Shown: in pieces, positions 52,148 to 62,197 of the stretch
Layout of the letters: every line of letters begins with the position of its first letter
How positions within the stretch are numbered: the first letter of the stretch is position 1
NCBI RefSeq assembly: GCF_009846525.1
Contig: NZ_CP024621.1
Span: 434,001-498,000 of the forward strand
Length of the DNA: 64,000 nucleotides
Source: Halomonas meridiana
Lineage (GTDB): Bacteria > Pseudomonadota > Gammaproteobacteria > Pseudomonadales > Halomonadaceae
Direction of reading: 5' to 3'
The notes under the pieces: model-generated
The model's database searches: none
The model's input: only the letters and a program-made list of their open reading frames with translations
What the model was told of the DNA's origin: nothing
Translations under genes and position numbers: made by a program

Positions 52148-52208
52148 ATAACAGAGCTAAAAATAGGCTTGAACCGCCCCGGTTATTCCGGAGACCGGTT
52201 TGTTTGAG

Positions 52209-53425
<1,217 letters not shown>

Positions 53426-53472
53426 AACTCCATCCTCTCAAGATATGGAGTCTCCGGTAAAGCCGGGGCGGT

Positions 53473-53640
53473 TCAATCATCTAGCAAAATCTTTGCTTCT
53501 ACCTTTGCCAGTAATTGCTCCACTTTTTTTCTGTTAGTAGGCGTGTCTTTCAGTGCAGTTTGCTCACGTAACCTCAGGCCTTGGTAGAAAAAATCCAGAT
53601 AGAGCTTACCCGTCTCTTTTCGTTGGCGAACCTTACCCAT
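53473..53640 (-). pseudogene. phage-type integrase, N-terminal stub cut by the IS
   Basis: From the ATG at 53640 (GGAGG upstream) the reading KVRQRKETGKLYLDFFYQGLRLREQTALKDT is the arm-type DNA-binding start (DUF3596-like) of a tyrosine recombinase. After about 55 residues it runs into the IS end, whose first TGA serves as stop. The catalytic domain is not found beyond the IS in this window. The gene overlaps the excisionase-like gene. Confidence 0.8.
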
Positions 53641-53872
53641 GGCTATAGCCTCCATTTGCCATCGGAATCGAAATGTTGCCATGAGCGGCTTTCAGCATTT
53701 CTTTTTCAACGGCTTCCCACAAGAACAAAATTTTCCGTCGGCCAAATGGCTTGATGTAGTGGGTGCCCTCGATAAGGACGCTGTCTTTTAGCTGCTGTCG
53801 GATAGTGCGGCAGTCGTACTTGATGCGCTGGGCAAGCTCTTCGGTCGTGAGATAGGTATAAGATGAATCCAT
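53633..53872 (-). CDS. excisionase-like small DNA-binding protein
   Basis: 79 residues from the ATG at 53872 (CTGGAGG upstream). YLTTEELAQRIKYDCRTIRQQLKDSVLIEGTHYIKPFGRRKILFLWEAVEKEML has the winged-helix form of excisionase/AlpA-like proteins. Its end overlaps the integrase start. The pair with the tRNA nearby is the usual recombination module of a tRNA-borne island. Confidence 0.78.
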   Translation of the reverse strand: MDSSYTYLTTEELAQRIKYDCRTIRQQLKDSVLIEGTHYIKPFGRRKILFLWEAVEKEMLKAAHGNISIPMANGGYSHG

Positions 53873-53929
53873 CGAAAACCTCCAGAAGGAGTGGTATTCT
53901 GCGTGACTAAAAGGCATTCCAAGTATCAG

Positions 53930-54000
53930 AATGTCATCCTGAATGACATTTTAGACAGCAAAATACCATTTGCAAGCATTTTTTGCCATTCAGGATGACA
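53930..54000. promoter_or_regulatory. operator region between xis-like and XRE genes
   Basis: A perfect palindrome AATGTCAT-CCTGA-ATGACATT (53930-53950) and, at 53987-54000, an inverted copy of TGTCATCCTGAATG. The repeats fill the gap between the divergent genes and are likely binding sites of the XRE protein. Confidence 0.7.
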
Positions 54001-54023
54001 AAAAGCATTTACAGGAGATTTTG

Positions 54024-54245
54024 ATGGTTCGTTGTCATCTCGCGCGCTTGATGGGTGAGCACAAAATGAAGATCGTGGATGTTGCGCGTGAAACAGGTCT
54101 TAACCGCAATACTGTTACGCTTCTTTATAAAGAAACCGCTCAGCGAATCGAGCTGGATGCACTGGATAAGCTATGCAAGCTTTTCAGTTGTGAGGTGGGT
54201 GATTTGCTAGAAATTCAAAAAAACCATGAGAAAAATGAGAGTTGA
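54024..54245 (+). CDS. XRE/Cro-type transcription regulator
   Basis: 73 residues from the ATG at 54024 (AGGAG upstream). HLARLMGEHKMKIVDVARETGLNRNTVTLLYKETAQRIELDALDKLCKLFSCEVGDLLEI is a complete HTH_26/XRE domain. It is divergent from the excisionase-like gene and probably represses it and itself. Confidence 0.88.
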   Translation: MVRCHLARLMGEHKMKIVDVARETGLNRNTVTLLYKETAQRIELDALDKLCKLFSCEVGDLLEIQKNHEKNES

Positions 54246-54366
54246 TTAATACTGCCAGTAGTTGACTGAAGGTCGCAAGAATAAATTACGCACGTAAGCA
54301 ACGGAGCGAATGTGTCACATATACGTCACAGATGTGTCACAGGAAGTTTGCAGACGAACAGAAATA

Positions 54367-54403
54367 AAAAAGGCAGATCAGTAAGTAACTGATCTGCCTT
54401 TCA
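54367..54403 (-). terminator. terminator of the initiator tRNA gene
   Basis: Stem AAAGGCAGATCAGT/ACTGATCTGCCTTT with a 4-base loop, followed on the minus strand by TTTTTATTTC. It lies just below the tRNA 3' end. Confidence 0.88.
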
Positions 54404-54409
54404 AAATAT

Positions 54410-54486
<77 letters not shown>

Positions 54487-54500
54487 TCAACGTGTGGCGT

Positions 54501-54528
54501 ATTCTACGTATTTTTGACGCTAAGTCAA
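54501..54528 (-). promoter_or_regulatory. sigma-70 promoter of the tRNA gene
   Basis: Minus strand TTGACT, 16 bp, TAGAAT, ending 14 bp above the tRNA 5' end. The remaining 234 bp up to phaB hold no other clear gene. Confidence 0.75.
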
Positions 54529-54762
54529 CCCCTGCCATGAAACGTTTCCTTGCTGGCGGTCAGCTTCATCGTGCTGCAACATTGAAAGAGTAAAGCTATG
54601 CTTCCAATAGGCATAATAAAAAGCTTACTGTCGGTGTGTCGCCCAATAGAACAAGCGGCGTGCTGTGAGTGAAAGAAGCGCGAAAGCGCTTATTCAGAAT
54701 GGCTTGCGACGCCATAACAGTGCTTAAGGTCCAAGCCATTTGTCATATCAGGGAGGTAGTCA

Positions 54763-55509
54763 ATGGCCAATCAAGCCCCCGTCGCCTGGGTAACTGGTGG
54801 AACTGGTGGAATCGGGACGGCAATTTGCCGTTCGTTGGCGGATGCGGGTTATCTGGTCGTGGCGGGGTATCACAATCCCGACAAGGCCAAGACCTGGCTG
54901 GCAACACAACAAGCCGACGGCTATAACAACATCGCGCTGTCGGGTGTTGATTTATCCGACCACAATGCCTGCGTCGAAGGTGCCCGTGAGATCCATGAAA
55001 CGCATGGTCCGATCAGCGTGCTGGTCAACTGTGCCGGTATCACTCGCGATGGCACCATGAAAAAAATGTCCTACGAGCAGTGGTATCAAGTCATCGATAC
55101 CAACTTGAACAGCGTCTTCAACACCTGCCGCAGCGTCATCGAAATGATGCTGGAGAACGGTTACGGTCGCATCATCAACATCTCTTCCATCAACGGGCGC
55201 AAAGGCCAGTTCGGTCAGGTGAACTACGCCGCAGCCAAAGCGGGCATGCATGGCTTGACCATGTCGTTGGCGCAAGAAACGGCCACGAAGGGCATTACCG
55301 TAAACACCGTTTCGCCTGGCTACATCGCCACCGATATGATCATGAAAATTCCGGAGCAGGTGCGCGAAGCGATTCGTGAAACGATCCCGGTCAAGCGCTA
55401 CGGCACTCCCGAAGAGATCGGCCGCTTGGTGACGTTCCTGGCCGATAAAGAGTCAGGTTTCATTACAGGGGCTAACATCGATATCAACGGTGGCCAATTC
55501 ATGGGCTAG
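54763..55509 (+). CDS. phaB: acetoacetyl-CoA reductase
   Basis: 248 residues, a classical short-chain dehydrogenase: TGGTGGIG cofactor loop near residue 12, NCAGITRDGTMKKM, catalytic Ser in ISSINGRKGQFGQ and YAAAK. The GRKGQFGQVNYAAAKAGMHGLTM stretch is characteristic of PhaB. Known reaction: NADPH-dependent reduction of acetoacetyl-CoA to (R)-3-hydroxybutyryl-CoA for polyhydroxybutyrate. GGGAGG precedes the start. Halomonads are well known PHB makers. Confidence 0.94.
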   Translation: MANQAPVAWVTGGTGGIGTAICRSLADAGYLVVAGYHNPDKAKTWLATQQADGYNNIALSGVDLSDHNACVEGAREIHETHGPISVLVNCAGITRDGTMKKMSYEQWYQVIDTNLNSVFNTCRSVIEMMLENGYGRIINISSINGRKGQFGQVNYAAAKAGMHGLTMSLAQETATKGITVNTVSPGYIATDMIMKIPEQVREAIRETIPVKRYGTPEEIGRLVTFLADKESGFITGANIDINGGQFMG

Positions 55510-55555
55510 GCCCAAGCCATCTGACACGGGCTCTTTCCACAAGAAAGAGAACGCA

Positions 55556-55582
55556 AAACGGGAGGCGATCTGCCTCCCGTTT
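55556..55582. terminator. bidirectional terminator
   Basis: AAACGGGAGGC-GATCT-GCCTCCCGTTT, an 11-bp stem between the convergent phaB and DUF349 genes. Confidence 0.85.
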
Positions 55583-55614
55583 GCTATGTGACGCTCACCT
55601 ATTGAGGGCTACGA

Positions 55615-58422
55615 TTAGGGCTGCGGTGGGCGCGCTAGGCGGCCCAGTAGGTTGTCCAATTCGTTGACCTCTTGCTGCCAAAGACAGTTTGGCATGGGGC
55701 CGAGGGCCAACAGGTCGACCAGCACTTCCTCCAGTTCGTCCGCTTTGCTGCGTTCGGCGTTCAGGCCGTTATTCAAGCGCTCTACCTGAATGGCAAGCCG
55801 CAGCGGCTCGTCTCGCTGCTTAACGCTGCCTAGGGCAAGCAGCGATAGATGCACCCGCAGTCGAGCCAACTGCTCCTCGACGTCGCCCTGCTGTTCGCTG
55901 GAGAGAGGCAGCGTGGTAGACGAGCGAGCCTCGTTTCGCCGTTGATGCGCATCGCCATACGTTGCGGGCAGCGGTGTGGACAGCTCGCTATTGGCGTCCA
56001 CCGGCGCTGGATGACCACCACTAAGCGCCTGATGGTCGGCCGCTAGGTGCGCATTGATCAGGGGCAGGAGGGCGTGCCACTGCTGTACCTTGTCGACGAC
56101 CTCAAGGCGGCTCAAGCGTTCGCGTTTGGCGCGTACGATGCCGCCAAGCCGCTTCTGCATGCCGTCGCTACGGCGGTTGCGGGGCAGCGGCTCTAGCTGC
56201 TGAAGGCTGGCTAGGTAGGCGTCCAGCCGCTCGGACTCGTCGGCGTGTGTGGGTTGCCAGCTATCCATGTCGTCGATGAGGCGCTGAAGCTGGTCAAGCG
56301 TTTGCTGCTGACGAGCGGCTTGCTCATGTTTTTGAGCGTCGCGCTGCGCAAAGAGCTGGTCACAGGCGCTGCGGAAGGTCTTCCAAAGCGCTTGCTCATC
56401 GCCCTTCGGCGCACGCCCTAGTGAACGCCACTGCTGCTGTAGCCGCTTGGTGTGTGCAATGCGCGCTGTCAGCGACTGCTCGGTATCGTTCTGTAGCGCT
56501 TGGACCTGCTCGATCAGTGCGCGCTTTTGCGCAGCAATCTGCTCGGCGCGCTGGTCGATCAGCGCTTGCAGGCGATGGCGAATCGCCCCAAAGCGGCGGC
56601 CAATGGCTTCGGCGTGCTCCCGGGGGACGGGTGAGTAGTAGCGCCACTGGTGGCGCGCTTTGTCACGAATCTCCCGCAGCACGTCGGGGTCGGCGTCCTC
56701 GGCGGGCTGAGCCAGTAGCGTTTCGAGCTGCTCACAGAGCGCTTCGCGTCCGCGCAGGTTAGCGTCGCGCTCTTGATCGAGCTGGGCGCGCCAGGGCGCG
56801 AGACGCTCATGGATACGATCGGACGCTGCCCGAAAGCGCGCGGACTGCTCTTTATTGGCCGCCGCATCGCCTAACGCCTTCCACTCTTTCACCAGTTGGC
56901 GATGATGACGGTCCAGCGCTGATTCGGCCATGTGGGGGTCGTCGGCCAGAGCGTCGATACTCGCGCAGAGCTGCTCACGCTTGGGGCCTGCCACAAAACC
57001 GCGCCAGTCGCGCAGCTCGGCAAGCCGCGCGCCAAGATGTTTCAAGCGACGCTTGAGCGGCTTGGCCTCCTCGCCCGTAAGGGCATCGAGAGTCGGCTTC
57101 AAACGTTGATGGAGGCGGCTGGCGCTCTTGAACGCGCCGCGCTCCAGCAAGTGCTCGAAATTATCGAGCTCCGCTTCTAACGCGTTGAGCGACGCTCCGG
57201 TGGGGGTGGCTGCCACTGGCTGGGTAGCCAGCTGCTTTTGCGCCTGGGCAAGCAGCGCGGGCGGCGTCAGTGTCTCGGGCCAGCGGCACGCTTTGACATG
57301 CTTGGCTAGCGCTTGGTCATCGCTGTTGGCCAGGGCATGCTCCACGGCGAGGCTTTCCGATTGCCAGCGCTGCCACGCCTCCATGCTCTGTTCGTACTGC
57401 GCCAGCGCCTGGCTGTAACGCTGCTGAGTGGTGTCGTTAGGGGGGTGGAGATCGGACAGCGCCTGCCAGCGCTGGCCTAAGAGCTGGCGTTGGGCGCGCA
57501 GGCTGTCGATATCCTGGGCGGTCAGTTCGTCGGCGTGGGCCAGCCCTTCCAGGGTCTCTTCTAACCCCTCTAATAAATGGTCGCGAGTGCTTTCCGCTTC
57601 GGCACGGCGAGCGAGGCTTTGTTGACGCGCCTGCTCCTGGGTATCGTGATCGTGCAGGGTTTTGCGGCAACTCAGCATGGCCTGATGGAAGCGCTGCTCC
57701 TGGCTGAGGCTGGGTGAATGGCTGAGCTGCTGCCACTCGCGCTCCAAGTGGCGCAGGCGACCACCGTAAAGCGGCTCCCAGGGCGCACGCGCGTGCTGCT
57801 CTAATTGGTTCAATAGGTGCTCGCGCTGGGCCTGCTGCTCTTCGAGCCACTGTTCGTCGTTGCGCCGCTGGGTGAGCTGCTCCTTGGCGTAGCGCATGAC
57901 CTGGCGATCACGCCGCGCCTCTTTCAATAACCGCTTGAACGACGCCTCACCGCTAATACGCTGCGCGGCCTGATGGCGTACCGCGGCCACGCTGTTGTGG
58001 CACGCCTGGTGGACGAGATCGTCTTCATCGTGCAACTGTTCAACGGCAGTGAGCCGCAGCCCCAGGTTATCGCCCTGCAGGGCAATCGCGTTGAGCAGTC
58101 GCTGGTCGCTCAGCAGGGCTACCTGCGCTTGGCGCTGCTGTAGGTCGATATGGCCCTCGGCACCGGTGAGGCGTTGACACACGGCATTGAACCACGCTTC
58201 GTCCTCGTGATGCTGCGGATAGGCGGCCAGCAGTTTGTCGATATCGTCGAGCGCGAGCAGGGCCGCGAGCTGAATGCTACTGTCGCTGTCGCCAGCGAGA
58301 GACAGAAGGGCCTCCCGCTGCTCTGAATGCTGCGGGTCGAGGGATTGAAGTGCCTTGCGGCGCACCTCGGGATCGGGGTGTTGCCACCGAGGAGCGAACA
58401 GGCGTCGTAACAGTCCGTGCAT
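55615..58422 (-). CDS. DUF349-domain coiled-coil protein
   Basis: 935 residues, almost entirely helical and rich in Gln, Arg, Leu and Ala. It begins with HEAT-like repeats (VRRKALQSLDPQHSEQREALLSLAGDSDSSIQLAALLALDD) and continues with several DUF349 units (for example WRSLGRAPKGDEQALWKTFRSACDQLFAQRDAQ and WKALGDAAANKEQSARFRAASDRIHE). The family is common in gammaproteobacteria and its function is unknown. It is divergent from minC. Confidence 0.88.
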   Translation of the reverse strand: MHGLLRRLFAPRWQHPDPEVRRKALQSLDPQHSEQREALLSLAGDSDSSIQLAALLALDDIDKLLAAYPQHHEDEAWFNAVCQRLTGAEGHIDLQQRQAQVALLSDQRLLNAIALQGDNLGLRLTAVEQLHDEDDLVHQACHNSVAAVRHQAAQRISGEASFKRLLKEARRDRQVMRYAKEQLTQRRNDEQWLEEQQAQREHLLNQLEQHARAPWEPLYGGRLRHLEREWQQLSHSPSLSQEQRFHQAMLSCRKTLHDHDTQEQARQQSLARRAEAESTRDHLLEGLEETLEGLAHADELTAQDIDSLRAQRQLLGQRWQALSDLHPPNDTTQQRYSQALAQYEQSMEAWQRWQSESLAVEHALANSDDQALAKHVKACRWPETLTPPALLAQAQKQLATQPVAATPTGASLNALEAELDNFEHLLERGAFKSASRLHQRLKPTLDALTGEEAKPLKRRLKHLGARLAELRDWRGFVAGPKREQLCASIDALADDPHMAESALDRHHRQLVKEWKALGDAAANKEQSARFRAASDRIHERLAPWRAQLDQERDANLRGREALCEQLETLLAQPAEDADPDVLREIRDKARHQWRYYSPVPREHAEAIGRRFGAIRHRLQALIDQRAEQIAAQKRALIEQVQALQNDTEQSLTARIAHTKRLQQQWRSLGRAPKGDEQALWKTFRSACDQLFAQRDAQKHEQAARQQQTLDQLQRLIDDMDSWQPTHADESERLDAYLASLQQLEPLPRNRRSDGMQKRLGGIVRAKRERLSRLEVVDKVQQWHALLPLINAHLAADHQALSGGHPAPVDANSELSTPLPATYGDAHQRRNEARSSTTLPLSSEQQGDVEEQLARLRVHLSLLALGSVKQRDEPLRLAIQVERLNNGLNAERSKADELEEVLVDLLALGPMPNCLWQQEVNELDNLLGRLARPPQP

Positions 58423-58603
58423 GGATCATCCTGCTGTGAGGTGCGGAACGTGAAAAAAATCAGACATCGATGAGCAGGCGGTTGCAGTCCTCGTCGCTGT
58501 CGCTTAGCTTTGCCGTTGCGCGGTGAGTTTTCCAGCCGGCCACCCCGCAAGGCGCGAGATTGCGCTACCCTTATCTTACCTGAACATGACATGGAGTTCG
58601 GCC

Positions 58604-59341
58604 ATGAGCCTCAACGCCAACAGTGCCGACGTAGCCTTCACCTTCAAGGGCGGCATGCTGCCGATGACCGTCATGGAGTTGACGAGCGCTGACCCGGAGC
58701 GTATCCGGCGGCAGCTTGCTGGCAAACTGTCGCAATCTCCCGCGTTCTTTCAGCATACACCCGTTGTGCTTAGCGTGGAAAAACTCGATGAGCCGCACCT
58801 CGCCCTGGAGCGGATCTGCGCAGTATGCCGTGATCACAAGCTGTTACCCGTGGCCGTCCGTGGCGGTGCCGAGCCGATTCGTCAGTCGGCGTGGGCGCTG
58901 GGGCTGGGCTGGTTTGCCCCCGTGGAAGAGGGGCGAGCCCGTGCGTTGGAAAGCGTCGAGCCCTTTGCCGACCCCGACGAGGTCGACAGCGAACCGGAGA
59001 CGAGCGGTTTGGGAGCCACCCGGCTGTACCGGGGGACGGTGCGGTCCGGCCAGCAAGTGAGCGCCGCCGAGGGGGATTTGATCGTGATCGGTGCGGTCAA
59101 CGCCGGCGCAGAGGTGCTGGCCGCAGGCAGTATTCACGTGTACGGGGCCTTGCGTGGCCGCGCGTTGGCCGGCATTCATGGGAATACCCAGGCAGGTATT
59201 TACTGCCGCGAGCTGGAGGCCGAGCTGCTCTCCGTAGCGGGTAATTACAAACGGCTGGAGGATATCGACTCCCAGCTATTAGGGCGGGCAGCCGAAGTCC
59301 ATTTTATTAAAGAACAGTTAGATATTAAGCCGCTGGGGTAA
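58604..59341 (+). CDS. minC: septum site-determining protein MinC
   Basis: 245 residues from the ATG at 58604 (GGAG eight bases upstream; ATG 58586 is an in-frame alternative). The N-terminal MinC domain (FTFKGGMLPMTVMEL) is followed by the beta-helical C-terminal domain (LYRGTVRSGQQVSAAEGDLIVIGAVNAGAEVLAAGSIHVYGALRGRALAG) that binds MinD. Known role: inhibitor of FtsZ ring assembly away from midcell. Confidence 0.95.
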   Translation: MSLNANSADVAFTFKGGMLPMTVMELTSADPERIRRQLAGKLSQSPAFFQHTPVVLSVEKLDEPHLALERICAVCRDHKLLPVAVRGGAEPIRQSAWALGLGWFAPVEEGRARALESVEPFADPDEVDSEPETSGLGATRLYRGTVRSGQQVSAAEGDLIVIGAVNAGAEVLAAGSIHVYGALRGRALAGIHGNTQAGIYCRELEAELLSVAGNYKRLEDIDSQLLGRAAEVHFIKEQLDIKPLG

Positions 59342-59497
59342 GCCGCATGAGGGAGTGCCGGTTAGTGCTTCTTGCCTAGCGACGCCACCGCTGCGATCCG
59401 TTACAGTGTGCTGTTTTGATGACATTGATGTTCCCGTTATGCGGGCAGCGCCACGCGATCGCGCTCGCAATGAACGACTTCAAGAAGGAAGTGACTC

Positions 59498-60315
59498 TTG
59501 GCCAAAATTATAGTTGTGACCTCAGGTAAAGGGGGGTCGGTAAAACCACCAGCGCCGCGGCGATTTCGACAGGGCTCGCGCTGCGTGGCAAGAAGACGGT
59601 GGTGATCGACTTCGACGTAGGATTGCGCAACCTGGATTTGATCATGGGCTGCGAGCGTCGGGTGGTGTACGACCTGGTCAACGTGATTCAAGGCGAGGCG
59701 GGGCTGAATCAAGCGCTGATCCGCGATAAGCGCGTTGAGAATCTGTTCATTTTGCCAGCCTCGCAAACCCGGGATAAGGACGCGCTCACCCAAGAGGGGG
59801 TCGAGAAGATCCTGGAGCAGTTGAAAGACGACTTCGACTACATCCTGTGCGACTCTCCCGCCGGTATCGAACGCGGTGCGCAGTTGGCGATGTACTACGC
59901 CGACGAAGCCATCGTCGTGACCAACCCGGAAGTCTCGTCGGTACGTGACTCAGACCGTATCCTGGGACTTCTAGGCTCGAAAACCCAGCGTGCCGAGCAG
60001 GGGCTTGACCCGGTAAAAGAGCACCTGCTGATTACCCGTTACAACCCTGCCCGTGTCACTTCCGGCGACATGCTGACGCTGGACGATATTCGCGAGATTC
60101 TCGCGATCGATCTACTGGGTCTGATTCCCGAATCCGAAGCCGTACTGCGTGCCTCTAACCAAGGGGTGCCCGTCACTCACGATGGTTCGAGCGATGCCGG
60201 TCAAGCGTATGCCGATACCGTGTCACGCCTGCTGGGAGAGGAGATGCCGCTGCGCTTCCATGAGATGCAGCGCAAAGGATTACTGAGCAGGATGTTTGGG
60301 GGTAGTCGTCGATGA
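59498..60315 (+). CDS. minD: septum site-determining ATPase MinD, frameshift in the P loop
   Basis: Start is TTG 59498 (AAGGAAG upstream). The reading [13 protein letters not shown] is followed by a run of six G (59531-59536) where seven are needed; one base later the normal [37 protein letters not shown] continues to the stop. With one G restored, the protein is 272 residues, complete with Walker motifs and the C-terminal membrane helix ([11 protein letters not shown]). Since minC and minE are intact, a base-calling error in a homopolymer is the simplest explanation. Confidence 0.92.
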
Positions 60316-60563
60316 AACTGCTGGAGTTCTTGAAGCGTGAGCGCAAGAAATCCGCCTCGGTGGCCAAAGAACGGTTACAAATCATCGTGGCGCATCAGCG
60401 TAGCCAGCGTGGTCAGCCTGACTACATGCCGCTGCTTGAGCGCGAACTGCTCGAAGTGATTCGTCGTTATGTGCATGTGGACGACGACGCCATTCAAATT
60501 TCGCTGGATAGCGAAGATAACTGCTCGGTGCTGGAGCTCAACGTGACGCTGCCCAAAAGCTAA
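60312..60563 (+). CDS. minE: cell division topological specificity factor MinE
   Basis: 83 residues, normal for the family: membrane-binding start [30 protein letters not shown], then the dimer domain ([41 protein letters not shown]). The start overlaps the minD stop by 4 bp. Known role: drives pole-to-pole oscillation of MinD. Confidence 0.96.
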   Translation: MKLLEFLKRERKKSASVAKERLQIIVAHQRSQRGQPDYMPLLERELLEVIRRYVHVDDDAIQISLDSEDNCSVLELNVTLPKS

Positions 60564-60691
60564 GCGTACACGAGCACGGTGAGGGGCGGCGAGAAGCGCC
60601 GCGGGTGTGCTAGTCTTGGGCTTTTGTTCCCATCCAGCGAAAGATGTTACGGCGCATGGGTGGGCTGTCACGCTCAAGGGAGTTTGCATCC

Positions 60692-62185
60692 ATGGCGCCA
60701 CCGAATGCCGCCCCTGCCAGTTTTCTCTGGCACGATTATGAGACCTTTGGTGCCGATCCGCGTCGCGATCGGCCCGCTCAGTTTGCTGCATTACGCACCG
60801 ATGCCGACCTCAATGAAATCGGCGACCCTATCGAGCTGTACTGTAAGCCCGCCGATGACTACCTGCCGCACCCCGCCGCCTGCCTAATTACTGGCATCAC
60901 GCCTCAAAAAGCGCAGCGTCGTGGGCTTCCCGAAGCCGAGTTCGCGCGCCAGGTACAGAGCGCCATGAGCGAGCCCGGCACCTGCGTGGCCGGCTACAAT
61001 AGCCTGCGTTTCGATGATGAAGTCTCCCGCCACCTGTTTTATCGTAACCTGCTCGATCCCTACGCCCGTGAGTGGCAAAACGGCAACTCCCGCTGGGATT
61101 TGATCGACGTGGTGCGGGCGTTCTATGCGCTGCGCCCAGAGGGCATCGAATGGCCCCTGCGGGAAGATGGTGCGCCCAGCTTTAAACTGGAGCACCTCAC
61201 TGCGGCGAACGGCATCGCCCATGAGGGCGCCCACGATGCGGTGGCCGACGTGCGCGCCACCATCGCGCTGGCGCGGCTGTTGAAAGCGCGTAACCCTAAA
61301 CTGTTCGATTACCTGCTCGGCCTGCGCGGCAAGCGCGCGGTGGCCAAGCAGCTCGATCTCCCCAGCGCCAAACCGCTGCTGCACATCTCCCGCCGTTACC
61401 CGGCCAGCCGAGGCTGTAGCGCCTTGGTGATGCCCCTGGCGGAGCACCCTACCAACCCTAACGGGGTGATCGTGTACGATTTGAGCGTCGACCCCGGCGA
61501 TTTGCTGTCGCTCAGCGCCGAGCAGATTCGTGAGCGGGTGTTCGTCAGCCAGCAGGATCTTTCTGAAGGGGAGGCGCGCATCCCGCTCAAAGTCATTCAT
61601 ATCAACCGCTGCCCGGTGATCTTTCCAGCCACGGTGCTGAAAGACGTGGAGGGCGAGCAGAAAGGCGAGTACGGCGCGATCGTGGCGCGCTTGGGGATTG
61701 ATATCGCCGCCTGCCGAGGGCACTGGAAAACCCTGCGCGAGGCCAGCGGCGTGGCGCAGAAGGTGGCGGAGGTGTTTAGCGGCGGCTATGAAGAGTCGCC
61801 ACAAGACCCCGATTTAATGCTCTATTCCGGTAGCTTTTTCTCCGCTGCCGATCGCCAGCAGATGGAGCGGGTGCTGGCGATGGATCCTTGGGACTTGGTG
61901 GGCCAACGCTTTGCCTTTCAAGACCCGCGCCTGGAAGAGATGCTGTTTCGCTTTCGCGCCCGCAGTTACCCGGACACCCTAGAGGGCGAAGAGCGTGAGC
62001 AGTGGGAGGCGTTTCGTTGGATGCGCATGAATGACCCGGCGCTATCGGGTTTTACGCTTAAAGCATTTGCCCGGGAAATCGAGCGTTACAATCAGCAGCC
62101 GCTCACCGATCATGAGCGGCAGATTCTCGAAGAGCTGGTGATGTTCGTCGAAGCCATGATGCCAGCCCAGGCGTTCGATGCCTGA
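60692..62185 (+). CDS. sbcB: exodeoxyribonuclease I
   Basis: 497 residues from the ATG at 60692 (GGGAG upstream). The DnaQ-like exonuclease motifs are DYETFGADPRRDRPAQFAALRTD near residue 15, YNSLRFDDEVSRHLFYRN near 105 and HDAVADVRATIALARLL near 180. The SH3-like and C-terminal helical domains follow. Known role: 3'-5' single-strand DNA exonuclease in recombination and mismatch repair. Confidence 0.95.
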   Translation: MAPPNAAPASFLWHDYETFGADPRRDRPAQFAALRTDADLNEIGDPIELYCKPADDYLPHPAACLITGITPQKAQRRGLPEAEFARQVQSAMSEPGTCVAGYNSLRFDDEVSRHLFYRNLLDPYAREWQNGNSRWDLIDVVRAFYALRPEGIEWPLREDGAPSFKLEHLTAANGIAHEGAHDAVADVRATIALARLLKARNPKLFDYLLGLRGKRAVAKQLDLPSAKPLLHISRRYPASRGCSALVMPLAEHPTNPNGVIVYDLSVDPGDLLSLSAEQIRERVFVSQQDLSEGEARIPLKVIHINRCPVIFPATVLKDVEGEQKGEYGAIVARLGIDIAACRGHWKTLREASGVAQKVAEVFSGGYEESPQDPDLMLYSGSFFSAADRQQMERVLAMDPWDLVGQRFAFQDPRLEEMLFRFRARSYPDTLEGEEREQWEAFRWMRMNDPALSGFTLKAFAREIERYNQQPLTDHERQILEELVMFVEAMMPAQAFDA

Positions 62186-62197
62186 GCTGGCGAGCGG

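Noticed and set aside
54669..54926. 85-codon frame overlapping the phaB start
   Set aside because: It is out of phase with phaB and has no RBS or similarity.
60884..61804. 306-codon minus-strand frame
   Set aside because: Antisense to sbcB and caused by high GC; no protein similarity seen.
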